NCBI GenBank assembly: GCA_951217055.1
Contig: OX578278.1
Location: 45,583,574 to 45,647,573 of the forward strand
Reading direction: 5' to 3'
From: Gerris lacustris
Lineage: Eukaryota; Arthropoda; Insecta; Hemiptera; Gerridae
DNA: 64,000 bases
Within the stretch, counting starts at the first letter, position 1; each line of letters begins with the position of its first letter. The position numbers were made by a program, and so were the translations under genes. Below are positions 52,820 to 63,659 of the stretch, in pieces. The notes under the pieces are model-generated. The model was not told the DNA's origin. It did not search any database and saw only the letters and a program-made list of their open reading frames with translations.

Positions 52820-53200
52820 TGAGATTTTGAAGGATTTACAAGTTTTGAGGTCCCCCGTGTCTGTAGTCTGTGCAGACGCCTGGAGCCTAAACTACTGGGC
52901 CGATTTTGACGAAATTTGGCATACATGTTTAGAAAAATCATACCCCGAGGCGAAATCGATAAATGAATTTTAGCTCTAAATTACCCCCCAAAAACTCTGA
53001 AAAAACGTGAAAAAAAATTATTTCTCGAAAACGGTTCCGACTATTTTGATGAAAACATTCTAAAATGTAGTCCATTTAAATACGAATCTAACTATATAAG
53101 CCGTTTTCCCGGGAAAAATCTAGTTCCTGAGAAAATAGCTTAAAACGCGGACGGAGAGAGCCCGGGTTCGATTCCCCGCCCAGGAGAAGTTATTTTTATG
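52820..53200. repeat. unclassified old repeat with tRNA-like tail
   Basis: CTACTGGGCCGATTTTGACG and AAATTTGGCATACATG are phrases of a type common in insect repeats. CCCGGGTTCGATTCCCCGCC at 53161-53180 looks like a tRNA B box with part of its T arm. No full tRNA fold. Confidence 0.35.
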
Positions 53201-53216
53201 ATACTTTTCGATGAAA

Positions 53217-54689
53217 TGTTCAATAATAATTAAATGACATACGAAAACTAATAAATGGAAACACTGGGCTATGTAATTATGAACTCGTATATATGAGAAA
53301 GTATGTCTGAGTTGTCTCGGACCGATTTTTTAAATTTGTTTTTTGTTTAAGTGACATATAATGTCGTCCTTACAGTACAATGATAACAGTTTATTAAATA
53401 TCGATTCCGGACGTAGTGTTCTTCCTCGTCCATTTCTTGTATATGTGCGATTGGGAAAGAGGAAGGAAAATGTAACTGCTCTTAGTTAGAATTTATCTAG
53501 GAGTCAAGAAGACTGTTTAACTTGTTATCAACTAGGATATAAACTGCTAATTACACACAGGCTAACTAACTACTGTACACTGTGTCCTAGGGTTACTAGG
53601 ATAACGGTACATCCTCTATAATTAGATGTGATTGACCTTCCTTACCATGATTTTTAACCTGATATATTCGTATAAACCTCCCTCACTTCAAATTATAGAC
53701 AGAAAATGTTTCATTCCAATAAAGAAATTATTTACACTGTGTAGGCATGAATCAAATCCACGACAATTGCAGAGGTAGGAGTTTTTACATAGGGAATTGT
53801 GTATTTAGGTTTAAAAGGTGCCACGTGGCATGGTCATAATTGTAGACGATATCCAGTCACTTGTTCTAGTATTCTAGTATATAGTTCTCCTTGTAAGTAT
53901 CATACTCAGTGCTAGGGGCATCTTAAAGGAGTACGTGTTGTTTAAATGTAAATGATTTCTTAAGTTGTTTCTTCTGTTCCGAGCTGTGCTATAATATATT
54001 TACCTTAGTAACACCTACTATTTATATAACTTAATTGTCTTTTATATATAGTTATAGTTGATCTTTTAATATTATAATAAAATGTAATTCGTTCCCTTAA
54101 GCTCTGTAATTGTAATGTTTCTTCTTCACTTCTATTAAAAATAACATAACAGACTTGAGGTTCTCGTAGGGCTCGTAAGAGCAAACGCGGAGACTAACTA
54201 TTACAAAGTCGACAAGAAGACGTAAAACTTCATTTTGATATCCAGAGTTCGATTTCTATGTATTCCACTTTCATTTTTATCATCCTTACTCTTAGATTTT
54301 CACTTCTACACAACAACTTTTATTAAGGCACTCCTTTTTTCAAAATACAATAATTTTAGTATAATGCCTAGTAGACTCAGGTTGTTCTTTGTGGATGGTA
54401 ACTTTTAAAACCTATTACATTATTCTACAGTTTCTTCTCACCTTGTATTGACTATTGGATAATTAACAACAATTAAATTAAGATAGATGTTTTACTGGAT
54501 TAATATTTAATAATAGAAAGTAAATAAATCGTATAAGAAATGTATTAAAGACAAGCTAATGTCAATTAACTAATACACAATAATTAAGTAATTATCCCGT
54601 TATGAGTAGGGACGACTGCAAGCACTTATAATGAATTATTAATTATAATTTTTTTTTTTCACTTTTTTAGTTTCTCGTATACGTATATA
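53217..54689. other. less repetitive spacer, nothing recognised
   Basis: Less A/T-biased than its neighbours and without obvious repeats. A 12-bp palindrome TGCCACGTGGCA (E-box CACGTG) lies at 53819-53830. No ORF. Confidence 0.45.
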
Positions 54690-55345
54690 CAGGGTGGTCC
54701 AATAGTCTCTCTCTCCCCCCCCCCCCCCCCTTCTTAACTTTTGAACAGTTTGAGGTAAATTAATAAAACTTGGGGGATGTCTACCATGCAAAAGGAAGTT
54801 TGTTTTCATGCAATCACCCAACTTCAAAATTTCAAATTGGAGTGTATATTTTTTTGATAGCATATTTGGATTCTACAGTAAAAAATAATAAACTTTTACT
54901 TGAAGTTTTTTTCTATTTCCATTATTTTTTCCCCCTATAGGTGGGCAAAGATAGCAAAATTACCCTACCGATAATACGTTGTAAAATCTAAACGGTTAAA
55001 AATAAATTAATGAAACTTAGGGGATCCGTACCATGTAAAGGGAAGTTTGTTTTCATGCAACCGCGCTGTAGGGGCTACCTCCCATTTTGCCCCCAGACCA
55101 CCTAACTTCAAAATTTTGTCTTGGAATGTATATTTTTAGATTCTACGCCAAAAAATTAAAATATTTTACTTCTAACTTTTTTTTTCTATCTCCAATATTT
55201 GCCCCCTATAGGGGGGCAAAGGCATCAAAATCGTAGATTTAAGCGCCTTGGGGCAAAATGGTGGTTGCCCCTAGTACGCGAGTGGATGATTACACACTTC
55301 CCTTTACATGGTACAGATCCCCCAAGTTCCATTACTTTATTTCAA
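54690..55345. repeat. repeat with direct and inverted sub-units
   Basis: AATAAAACTTGGGGGAT...CATGCAAAAGGAAGTTTG (near 54763) recurs as AATGAAACTTAGGGGAT...CATGTAAAGGGAAGTTTG (near 55010) and inversely as CTTCCCTTTACATGG...ATCCCCCAAG near 55298. A C16 tract is at 54715-54730. Left start near ACAGGGTGGTCCAA; no matching right end. Confidence 0.65.
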
Positions 55346-55439
55346 ACCGTTTAGATTTTATAACGATCTAAGTGTTATTTTTTTACTATTTCGGAAGGGT
55401 TGTTTTGCTATATTTGCCTATGTTTTGTTTTGCCTTGTT

Positions 55440-55545
55440 TGCTACCTTGGCAATATTTACTGTCTCGCTTCGCTCGACAGTAAATGTAATTGCCGCGGTA
55501 AAGAAAAAACTCACTTCACAGCCTAGTAACATAATAATATACTAT
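55440..55545. repeat. dispersed hairpin repeat, copy 2
   Basis: Near-identical to 3491-3590 in the Atg17 intron: CTTGGCAATATTTACTGTC, TCGCTTCGCTC loop, GACAGTAAATGTAATTGCC, then AAGAAAAAACTCACTTCACA. Confidence 0.8.
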
Positions 55546-56049
55546 TATCTACTCACGGCAGCAAAATTAAGCATTGTTGTACTGTTTTCAATCTGCAAAA
55601 TGTGTTTTTTCTTGATTCTTTTGTAACATGTGAAAAAAACACGCAGCAAAATAATAAAGTTTCAGCAAAATAACAAACAGGCTGTAACATTTTAAGAAAA
55701 TTTTACTACAAATAAGTTACTACATCGCAGGTTATAAACACTCCCACATTGTTCATTTTCATATATTTAAGCGTAATATTATGCTTAATATCTCAATCTT
55801 TTTTGAAAATAACTTAATTAATTATAGTAGTAAAATAAATATTATTATTTTACAGTGATTATTTTTAAAAAAAATCGCTAAAAATTGAGACAAAAAGCAG
55901 TTGTTAAAAGTGGCAACACTGAATTCGTTTTGCCTTATTTTTTTTGTTTTCTTGACGACTCAAACTTTCGTTTTTTTGGACTTTAATTTCTTTAAATCGT
56001 TTATATATTAAAAAGGGAATATAATAATAATTAATGTAATTTTTCTGCC

Positions 56050-56215
56050 GTTACTAGATAAAATATTGTATGCAACTATGCAGCAAAGGAAACATTCCTG
56101 ACTCGTTTAGATTACCTGCTTCGGTTACACCTTAGCAGGTAATTAACATTTTCCTGCCTCGGCTTTGCCTCTGCAGTAAATTTATTTAGCCTATCCTCGC
56201 CTTCGGCTCGGAACT
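56050..56215. repeat. dispersed repeat with TCGGCT hairpins, copy 2
   Basis: Matches 40918-41030 and adds an internal hairpin, ATTACCTGC / GCAGGTAAT (56113-56143), and CTGCCTCGGCTTTGCCTCTG. Confidence 0.75.
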
Positions 56216-56299
56216 AAAACTTAAATAACTTGCCAGCAAAATTCCATTTTGCTGCCTAGTTACATAAGTAACTATTTTTGTTAAATTTTGAGTGGGGTA

Positions 56300-57040
56300 T
56301 CAAATGAAAGGTATTGAAGAGTAGATTACAAATATATATATATGACTAGAGGAAAGTGTTAATTTTCCATGCCATATTGTCAAGAAACATGAGAATTTTT
56401 GCGTGTCCCCCCCCCCTTAAAACTATATTTCTGCGGTTACTAAAAATAAAAATAAATATACAAAAAGTGCGGTCTGCAGGGCCATAGTGAAAATAAGAAT
56501 AGCAATTTTATCTGATTAACCAGAAATCCAAAATGGCGGATAATTTCTGTCACGGGATTTTTTTTTTTTTTTAAATTTTGAGTGGGGTCTAAAATGGAAG
56601 GTATTGAAGAGTAGATTACAAAAAATATATAACACTTGTGAAGAGTTTTTAATTTTTCATGCCATTTTGTCAAAAACATTATATTTTTGCGTGTACATCA
56701 TCCGTTTGTATTAATTTATTGTATACCAGAAAATGCCAATGTTATAAGTACATGTATTGTTTTATTTAATTTAGAAACTCCTTTGTTTATTAAAGGAAAC
56801 TTCTCTAAATAATTGAACGAACAATTTGTCATATCAATAAAAACCCATAGACTCGATCTTCCTTCTCGATTCCACTTAATGTTTGCATTCATTTATGGAT
56901 TCAGTAGAATATTGTAAAGAGGGTAAGGTTTTTTCCAGAAGCTGAGGTTGAAAGACCTCACAATGGTTTTCATTGTCAAGGCTTGCCTTACTCATAACTT
57001 TTACTATCGGTTCTTTAATACTAAATAAAACGAGATAGTG
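56300..57040. other. spacer with one local duplication
   Basis: The phrases TTTTGAGTGGGGT and GGTATTGAAGAGTAGATTAC occur at about 56285-56330 and again at 56575-56620, an internal direct repeat near 290 bp. C10 tract at 56407-56416. No gene seen. Confidence 0.5.
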
Positions 57041-57044
57041 GAGT

Positions 57045-57120
57045 TAGGCGTAACTGAGTTCAGACACCGACACTTATGGTAATAATTTGAAGTCCAGAGA
57101 GGTGATACATGTTTCTCACT
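57045..57120 (+). repeat. degraded SINE copy 3
   Basis: TTAGGCGTAACTGAGTTCAG, TTTGAAGTCCAGAGAGGTGA and ACATGTTTCTCACTAATGAT follow the order of the SINE at 5472, but the B box is decayed. Confidence 0.45.
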
Positions 57121-57612
57121 AATGATAATTTTTTTTAATAATATTAATAATGGATAAGATCCCGTTCACAGAAAAGGTACTTCAAGGTATTACTTTGCTG
57201 TTTAAGAGGATTATTTTTATTTATTCGTTTAAAGTAATTCAACATTCAAATTGTTCCTCTCATTGCATAAAGTAAAGCATACAATTCTTAGGTTAACAAA
57301 ATTGACAGAAGTTAATAATATTATATTTATTGATGTTTGCAATTGTGTATAACAAACTACTGATAATAATCGAATGAATAAATATGTAAATTGAAATTGA
57401 ATTAAAAAACAAATAATTATTGAAATTGATTGATATTTAAAATAACTGTTTGGCTCATAACTAAAATATTATAGTATTGATCTGATTAAATTCAGTTACT
57501 GTAAAATAAATTGAAATACTTAGTATAAGAATTATAACTCGATGTGCCCAATGTTATCTTTTAATCCGAAATAATACTTACTCTATAGCCAATAAAGAAG
57601 TTGCTTTCGAAA

Positions 57613-57619
<7 letters not shown>

Positions 57620-57674
<55 letters not shown>
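57620..57674. repeat. (AT)27 microsatellite
   Basis: AT dinucleotides after an A12 run. Confidence 0.97.
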
Positions 57675-57677
<3 letters not shown>

Positions 57678-58054
57678 GTACTTATTAATGTCAGGTATAG
57701 AATGAAGGATTTCATGTCAATGGTCCGAAGTTTTTGTTGACAGTGGTGATTCAGGAATTAGGGGTAATACATACTTCAATCCAGTTTCTCCCCAAATCAG
57801 ACATGATCATTATTATCATACATTAAAAGTTAAGCAATAGAAGCAGACGCATGACTTAAAGCAGTTTGACCGGATTTTCCAGACATTCATTGCTTCTATT
57901 CTCGTTAATTGCAAATACCCCATTAAGAAATCAAATATGAGTAAAGAAAACAAATCATCTGTGTTTTACACACTTATAGCACCCACTTAAATACTTACCA
58001 ATTTTATCTTATATGAATCGGGTTCTTTTTATTTTTTTTAAGAAAAACTCATAT

Positions 58055-58452
58055 TTTTCTTCCGAGCTTTGTCGTTACGATGACCATAATATTTGTATGC
58101 CCCCGATTTCAAGACATCAGGGAACATTTTTGGTTCCATGTCTGTCGGACTGTCAGACTATGTGAAACAACATATCTTAAAAACTGTACGTGAAATTTTA
58201 ATGAAATTTGCATAGTATGTCATAATTAGCTTATACTGTTAGTACCATATAAGTTTAAACCTTCTGCCCCCAATTGTTTCTCTTCCACATCCGCACAAAC
58301 ATAAATGTATTTACACCTATATATTCAAAAGTATTAATAGTTTTTAAGAAATTTGGATGGTTTGTCTGTTAACGGATTTCTGTCTTGAATTCGGAGACAT
58401 TAAACTTTCGTCCTTCAGAACGATCTCAAGGCTTCTGCTTTCTTGGGTAAGC
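58055..58452. repeat. rearranged 'tagcttcc' repeat copy, two orientations
   Basis: 58055-58340 reads as a minus-strand copy (CATATCTTAAAAACTG, GTATGTCATAATTAGC), whereas 58370-58450 reads as a plus-strand 3' end (ACGGATTTCTGTCTTGAA, CCTTCAGAACGATC). Confidence 0.6.
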
Positions 58453-59502
58453 TTATCGTAAGAAAAACGAGGGAAATTGAAATTATACAATAATGGGTTG
58501 TAAAAGCATAACACCATTAAAGTATAAGTGACAAAACGCGTGGATCCTATGTGCCTCACTCATTGGCAGACTATTTTCCAGAGTTATTCTTTTCATTAAT
58601 ATAATGATATTAATCATAATGATACAGCTTCAGTTATCCTTTTAAAAAAATATATATTTCGATTGTTCTACTGAGTTGATTGAAATTCGATGAATAATTT
58701 TAGTGTAAACTAATTATTGTATTTGTGATACGACTTATATTTTTTCCTATTGTGAAATAAAATAATTTGATTTAGAAATTAATTAATCTTCGGACTTTAA
58801 AAATGAAATAAAAAAATATCGATTTTTATGAGGACTTCCTTCCCGAAGGTAAAAACGAGGACCTTATACATTCCTGCCCTTGTCTGTCAGTCAGTCTGTA
58901 TGGCAACTAATCTCTGAAAGTACCAAGCACAAAAAATTTGAAACTTTTGTCATGTTATTGTGTAAAAAAAACACAGGAAAATTACAGGGAAGCCCCAAAA
59001 AATAAAGAAATGATTTTCAGGGGTTGAACATTTTTTTGGGATATAATTGAACTGGGTTATGTGGAGGTGTTAAAATGAATGAGGAGAACGCCCTGATTAC
59101 AAATAAATCTTTTATTTCGATTTTGTACCACTTCATCTTTGCTTTATGTCTTCTTGAAAAGTGCGTTTTTCGTGTTCAAATCAACGAAAAAGCCTAAAAC
59201 AATTACATTTGTTTTTTATAAAAATCGAAAATTGTGAAATTGAATATTTCACGTTGCATATTTTGTGAGAAAAAATGTCTCCCCCCCCCCCCAAAAAAAA
59301 TCTTAAGAACGGATTGAGTGAGGCACTTTGGAGTAGTTTCATTACGTTTGGACAATAAAAATGCATCTAAAGGCGTTTGTTTCACGTCACGTAAAATAAA
59401 TGATTTAAAAGTTGTAGCCAAATAAAATTTTAAATGGGCACCATCTTAATTCGACTGGGCCGATTATGATTGTTGACGAACTCACATCATTTGTTAAATT
59501 GT
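58453..59502. other. spacer, nothing recognised
   Basis: A C12 tract at 59281-59292; overlapping short ORFs without motifs. Confidence 0.45.
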
Positions 59503-60259
59503 CTACGGACCAGTGGCGTAGCAAGGTCTGTTAGCGCCCACCGCCCACCCACAAGATAAAAAAATAAACAGGTCAAGTGTGTGCTAGTCAGCACACAGCG
59601 AGGGTCCGTAGGCAACCCTGCGTATAGTTTAAGTAGTACCCTATTGATGGTGTTTTTTAAAATGATAAAAAGCTTACAATGAACTATCCTATGGGTCTGA
59701 TATTCTCAAAACACATAAGCAAACTTCTGATAAAGTATTTTTTGCCACTGAACCGGACTACAACCAAATAAATACATCGAAAAGACCATAGTTATAAAAA
59801 AACGTATTTTGTCAATAAAAAAAAAAAAATTTTTTTTTTTGGAAAATTCCAAAAAGTGGTATCTTTACTTTTGGTCGAAGAATGTTCAGGAATTTTTTCA
59901 GATTTTTTGCACTTCACATAAGCGAGGTAGAAGGGGTGGACACGTTTCACACCCACTTCAAACTTGCCTACTCTCGCCCTATCAAAGTTATAACCAAAGA
60001 ATTATATATTTTTGTAATCAGCTCGACGATACCCATACATATGATACCCCTTCACGATGTCGAAAAAAAAATAATAAAAAAATGTTAACCCTTAAGTTTT
60101 TATACCCTATTTTTTTAAAAAAATATTTTTTTTAAGTCGCTATATTTTTAAAATATGTGGGTAGGTACAAGACAAATACATACCAAATTTCAAAGTGATC
60201 GGACGAAAGGTGTAGCCGTGAGAGCAGGCGACCGGACGGACGGACAGACACACGCAGGA

Positions 60260-60295
60260 AAATATAAGGGTCCTTGGTTTTGCCTACGGACCCTA
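60260..60295. repeat. conserved hairpin motif AGGGTCC...GGACCCT, copy 2
   Basis: 36 bases identical to 15578-15613. Preceded by CGGACGGACGGACAGACACA and GTGATCGGACGAAAGGTG, suggesting it ends a longer unrecognised repeat. Confidence 0.85.
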
Positions 60296-60819
60296 AATAT
60301 GCGCCCCTTACTTAATAAGCGCCCTTTACTTAATCCATTTACTTAATAAAGTAAATAGATGTTATTATTGAGTCACAGTGAGTTGCATCAATAAGAATCA
60401 AATAAGTAGCTTAGGCAATCTTAAAGAAATTCTTTAAATAATTAGTAATAGACTTCAAAAAATAAATATAATAATAATTAATAATAAGAACACTAAATAA
60501 ATAAAAATATATAATAAAATTGAAGGAAAAAAGTTTAATGTTTGTAATTTCTTTAGGGAACTTATTAGCACCTAACAAAAATATCAATATGCTTTAACAA
60601 AAATATTATGGAACTAATTTTTATTAAAGGAACCAGTAATGAAATTAACATAATATAGGTCAAAATAGAACAAATTAAAATAATGCATTAAGTTTAAGTT
60701 TATACTTAATAACTAAAAAGTCTGTATAGTAAACAAAATTCACAAAAATTAAATAAAGCAAAAATATATACAAAAAAAAACAACCAATAAATTGTATAAA
60801 AAATAAACGGCCTTTAAAA

Positions 60820-61066
60820 TTAAAGTAAAGTTTTTTTACGCGCTTTAATATGTGCAAAATTATCAATTATATCGTTAATATCCAATGTCAGTGCCGATGC
60901 CGATATCGAATGCTCGAAACTTAGATTGCAAGTCCGGTCAAACGTTCTAGCGACATTGAGCTTCGTAGACAAGTTCGTAAATAATTTAAGCTTTGAAAAG
61001 GATCGCTCAGCCGAAGCTGAACATATATTTCAGGAAAATTAGATGACAGTTGAATTGTCAAATCAA
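60820..61066 (-). pseudogene. hAT transposase C-terminal (dimerisation) domain relic
   Basis: Minus strand, ending at TAA (60820-60822): SASAERSFSKLKLFTNLSTK, then FEHSISASALTLDINDIIDN and FAHIKARKKTLL. This is the hAT C-terminal dimerisation domain, whose signature is S-AERSFSKLK. Just upstream, in another frame, IDLTIQLSSNFPEIYV fits the preceding segment, so a short deletion and frameshift lie between. The zinc finger and RNase H-like core are missing. Located inside hAT 59511-61365, so it is that element's own remnant. Confidence 0.85.
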
Positions 61067-61373
61067 TATTTTAGCCAAATCTCTATTATTTTGCATTACA
61101 ATTTATTTGTTTCTTAGAACAATTTTTTTTAATTTACTTACATAAACAACATATATGATGAAATATATATTTTTATGTATAATACCCTTTATTGTAATTA
61201 TTATTATTTATTTATTTTATTAATATTGTTTTTTATTTTTTTCACAATCCCTCTTTTTCTAAATTCTAAAAATTCTACCTAATTTTTTCTTCTCCAATTT
61301 TGCGCCCCCTCAAGCCTGCGCCCGCCCGCGGCCGCGGGCGCTGCGGCCCGATAGCTACGCCCCTGCTACGGAC

Positions 61374-62740
61374 CCTTTGTGTGCACATAGTTGGCCAATT
61401 TATTCAGAATATGTTTCACTTTACTGAAAATCAAACCCAGATTATTTTTGTTATTTAGATTTGATATCCAAACCTCTCGCACTGGTTCTATTTTAATCAA
61501 AAATTAGTTCCCGAACATAACACTGTTTGGTAACAATAGTTTTAGTTTTCTAAGTTCTCTTTTGGACAGCTTATTTAACGAATTTAAATAGCCTAAGCCT
61601 AAACAATCAAACCGATTTTAATGAAATTCGGCGTTTATAATATGCTGTATTCTGTAGTGTGTTGGAATCGAGGTGAATATCTTAGTAGTAGATGTATTTT
61701 ATATCTGTATTTGAGAGTGCTGTCGCATTCTCTTAAAAACGATAAATATCCATGACAAAATGATTTTCTCAAAAACGATTTAGATGATTTTATTTAATAT
61801 AAAGAAGGTTTCAGTGCATTCCATTTAAGTAACAACTATACCATATATGCCATTCGCTCCCCCCTAAAGAAAAACTTGTTTCATATTGAGTCACACAAAC
61901 AAGCAGGAAGGAGATCGAGGACAAGCATAGCTAAAGTATTTGAGAAAGTTTTTTTAGATAAATTATTTTATTTTATGCCTAAGTTTCAGTATATTCGTTT
62001 TAAATATTCATACATGTTGTCTTAAAATTGCAATAAATATATTTTATTTTTCATGCATTAATTAATGTTTAATTATTAAACTAATACCGATGGGAGGTTC
62101 ATGATCTCCAAATTAATTTAAAAGGTCTTACAAAAAAGTCCAATTAGAAACAACAATCTAGAGTCGATAATCAGAGAGGTAGGGTTCAAGAGAACATGAC
62201 TTGATTAATTTGATTTACAATAATAATTATTATTATTTAAGTAATTTATTAACTTATTTAAAATGATAAGAGTTAAATTGTTTAGACGTAAACCATCATT
62301 GATATTTTAGGGTGAAGAATCAAATATTATTATTTAAGTGCATTTTAAATACATAAAGCTTATATTAAATATCAATAATTATAAATTATAAACAATTGTT
62401 GAGATCGCACTAATCTAAAATAAATAGTAATAAATATTTTAGTGCAATTTATTTTTTCCTCACTATAAATTATTTAGCCTTTAAAAGTTTCAACCTGATT
62501 TTTTTCTTCTTTGTTGTACTGGAAAATTTAAAAACTAAATAATGTCTAATTATTAGTTAATGATTTAGCAATTATTGTGATAGCATATCTATTTCTTTAT
62601 TCACTTTAATAAAATGGTGTACCTACATGTATGGCTGTATTTAATTGACATTTGAATAAGGCAACTTGTGTTGACGATTAACTGTCAGCAATAGTGATGA
62701 ACCCTAGGGCAGTTGAGGAATCTCTCTAGATCTTTATTTT
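61374..62740. other. spacer, nothing recognised
   Basis: AT-rich, no ORF; phrases such as AAACCGATTTTAATGAAATT near 61615 resemble old insect repeats. Confidence 0.45.
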
Positions 62741-62744
62741 GACC

Positions 62745-62751
62745 TGACTCA
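62745..62751. promoter_or_regulatory. AP-1 site TGACTCA
   Basis: Perfect TRE consensus 915 bp before the Mmp1 ATG. Confidence 0.5.
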
Positions 62752-62880
62752 TTAAAATCTGATTCACGTTAAGAAATGCTTTCCATTAGCTCTTGGGGAA
62801 ATCTGCATTTGATCTATGCTAGATTACAATCAGGCGTAGGCCGAGTTAACATGTTTAGACCTTAAGAGGGTTGTAAATCG

Positions 62881-62888
62881 TGACGTCA
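62881..62888. promoter_or_regulatory. CRE site TGACGTCA
   Basis: Perfect CREB/ATF palindrome, 779 bp before the Mmp1 ATG. Confidence 0.5.
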
Positions 62889-62970
62889 CTCTGCTCTTAA
62901 TGAATTGTAATTCCCTCCACTGTTGTGTTGTGAATGAGCCTCTTGTGTATCAGTAGTACAAGTGAGTCCA

Positions 62971-62977
62971 TGAGTCA
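62971..62977. promoter_or_regulatory. AP-1 site TGAGTCA
   Basis: Perfect TRE, preceded by a near-copy TGAGTCC at 62963-62969. Confidence 0.5.
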
Positions 62978-63500
62978 CTGTGCCGGCGGCTGGGGAGTGG
63001 GGACCTATCAACCCGACTAGTGCAACAATGAAACGTTTCATTACTATCCCCGCTACGCCTCTTCACATCTAACAAAAAGTTTCTTTCTTCTTTCCCTTAG
63101 ATTTAGTGGCGTAATTTTGCCCTGTTATTAAAGTTTTTCCAGATGTGGCGGTAATCTAGTGACCCATCCGAGAGGCCCGGTAGCTCCGTCATACCACCGA
63201 TCCGACTGTTGCCGAAGTCGTAAGCGTCCGGATCTGGTGGAGCGCTAGTGTTGCGGCTGGACTGGAAAATCTCGTGGCGTCACAATCTCCCCGAGGAGAG
63301 ACACGCCCATCTGGTGGGGAGAATCCTTGAATAGTTGAACTTGGGTTCGGCTGTTTTCAGAAACCGTTTCCTTCCGCTGCCGCGAGGTTACTCTTGTCTT
63401 TGTCGTAGTCAGTTCGATTTTCACACGAAATTTCGTATCGTACGCGGCGAGTTTTCCTCGAGTAAAGTTTTGACTGCGGGTACTTCTGTCGATACCGGCG

Positions 63501-63521
63501 ATGAATATGAGAGTAGATTGA
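63501..63521 (+). other. short uORF ahead of Mmp1
   Basis: ATG AAT ATG AGA GTA GAT TGA, six codons and stop. Relevant only if transcription starts upstream of it. Confidence 0.3.
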
Positions 63522-63525
63522 GTCA
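63519..63525. promoter_or_regulatory. AP-1 site TGAGTCA, promoter-proximal
   Basis: Perfect TRE, 141 bp before the Mmp1 ATG and about 100 bp before the proposed initiator. Confidence 0.5.
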
Positions 63526-63591
63526 TTGTAAGTGGACCGTACCGTACAGTTTGACCCTTGTGGGCGTACCCCGGACCCCGCTTTTTTCACG

Positions 63592-63622
63592 TATATATAC
63601 CGGTACCTTATAGGATCTTTCA
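63592..63622 (+). promoter_or_regulatory. candidate TATA box and initiator for Mmp1
   Basis: TATATATA at 63592-63599 and TTTCATAC at 63618-63625; placing +1 at the A of 63622 puts TATA at -30. TCATAC fits the arthropod initiator TCAKTY at five of six positions. It would give a 38-base 5' UTR. The higher G+C stretch 63100-63590 could instead be 5' UTR from a start further up. Confidence 0.4.
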
Positions 63623-63659
63623 TACGATCCCGAGCGGTCATAGGAGTAAGATCTATAAC

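Larger units (their letters stand above)
59511..61365. mobile_element. hAT element, 1.86 kb, 8-bp TSD CTACGGAC
   Basis: CAGTGGCGTAGCAAGG opens and CGATAGCTACGCCCCTG closes it; CTACGGAC lies at 59503-59510 and 61366-61373. GC-rich right end (GCGGCCGCGGGCG). Contains a transposase C-terminal relic on the minus strand and a copy of the AGGGTCC hairpin motif. Confidence 0.93.

Noticed and set aside
53158..53195. tRNA gene with GGGTTCGATTCCCC
   Set aside because: Only a T-arm-like half; no D arm, anticodon arm or acceptor partner within reach.
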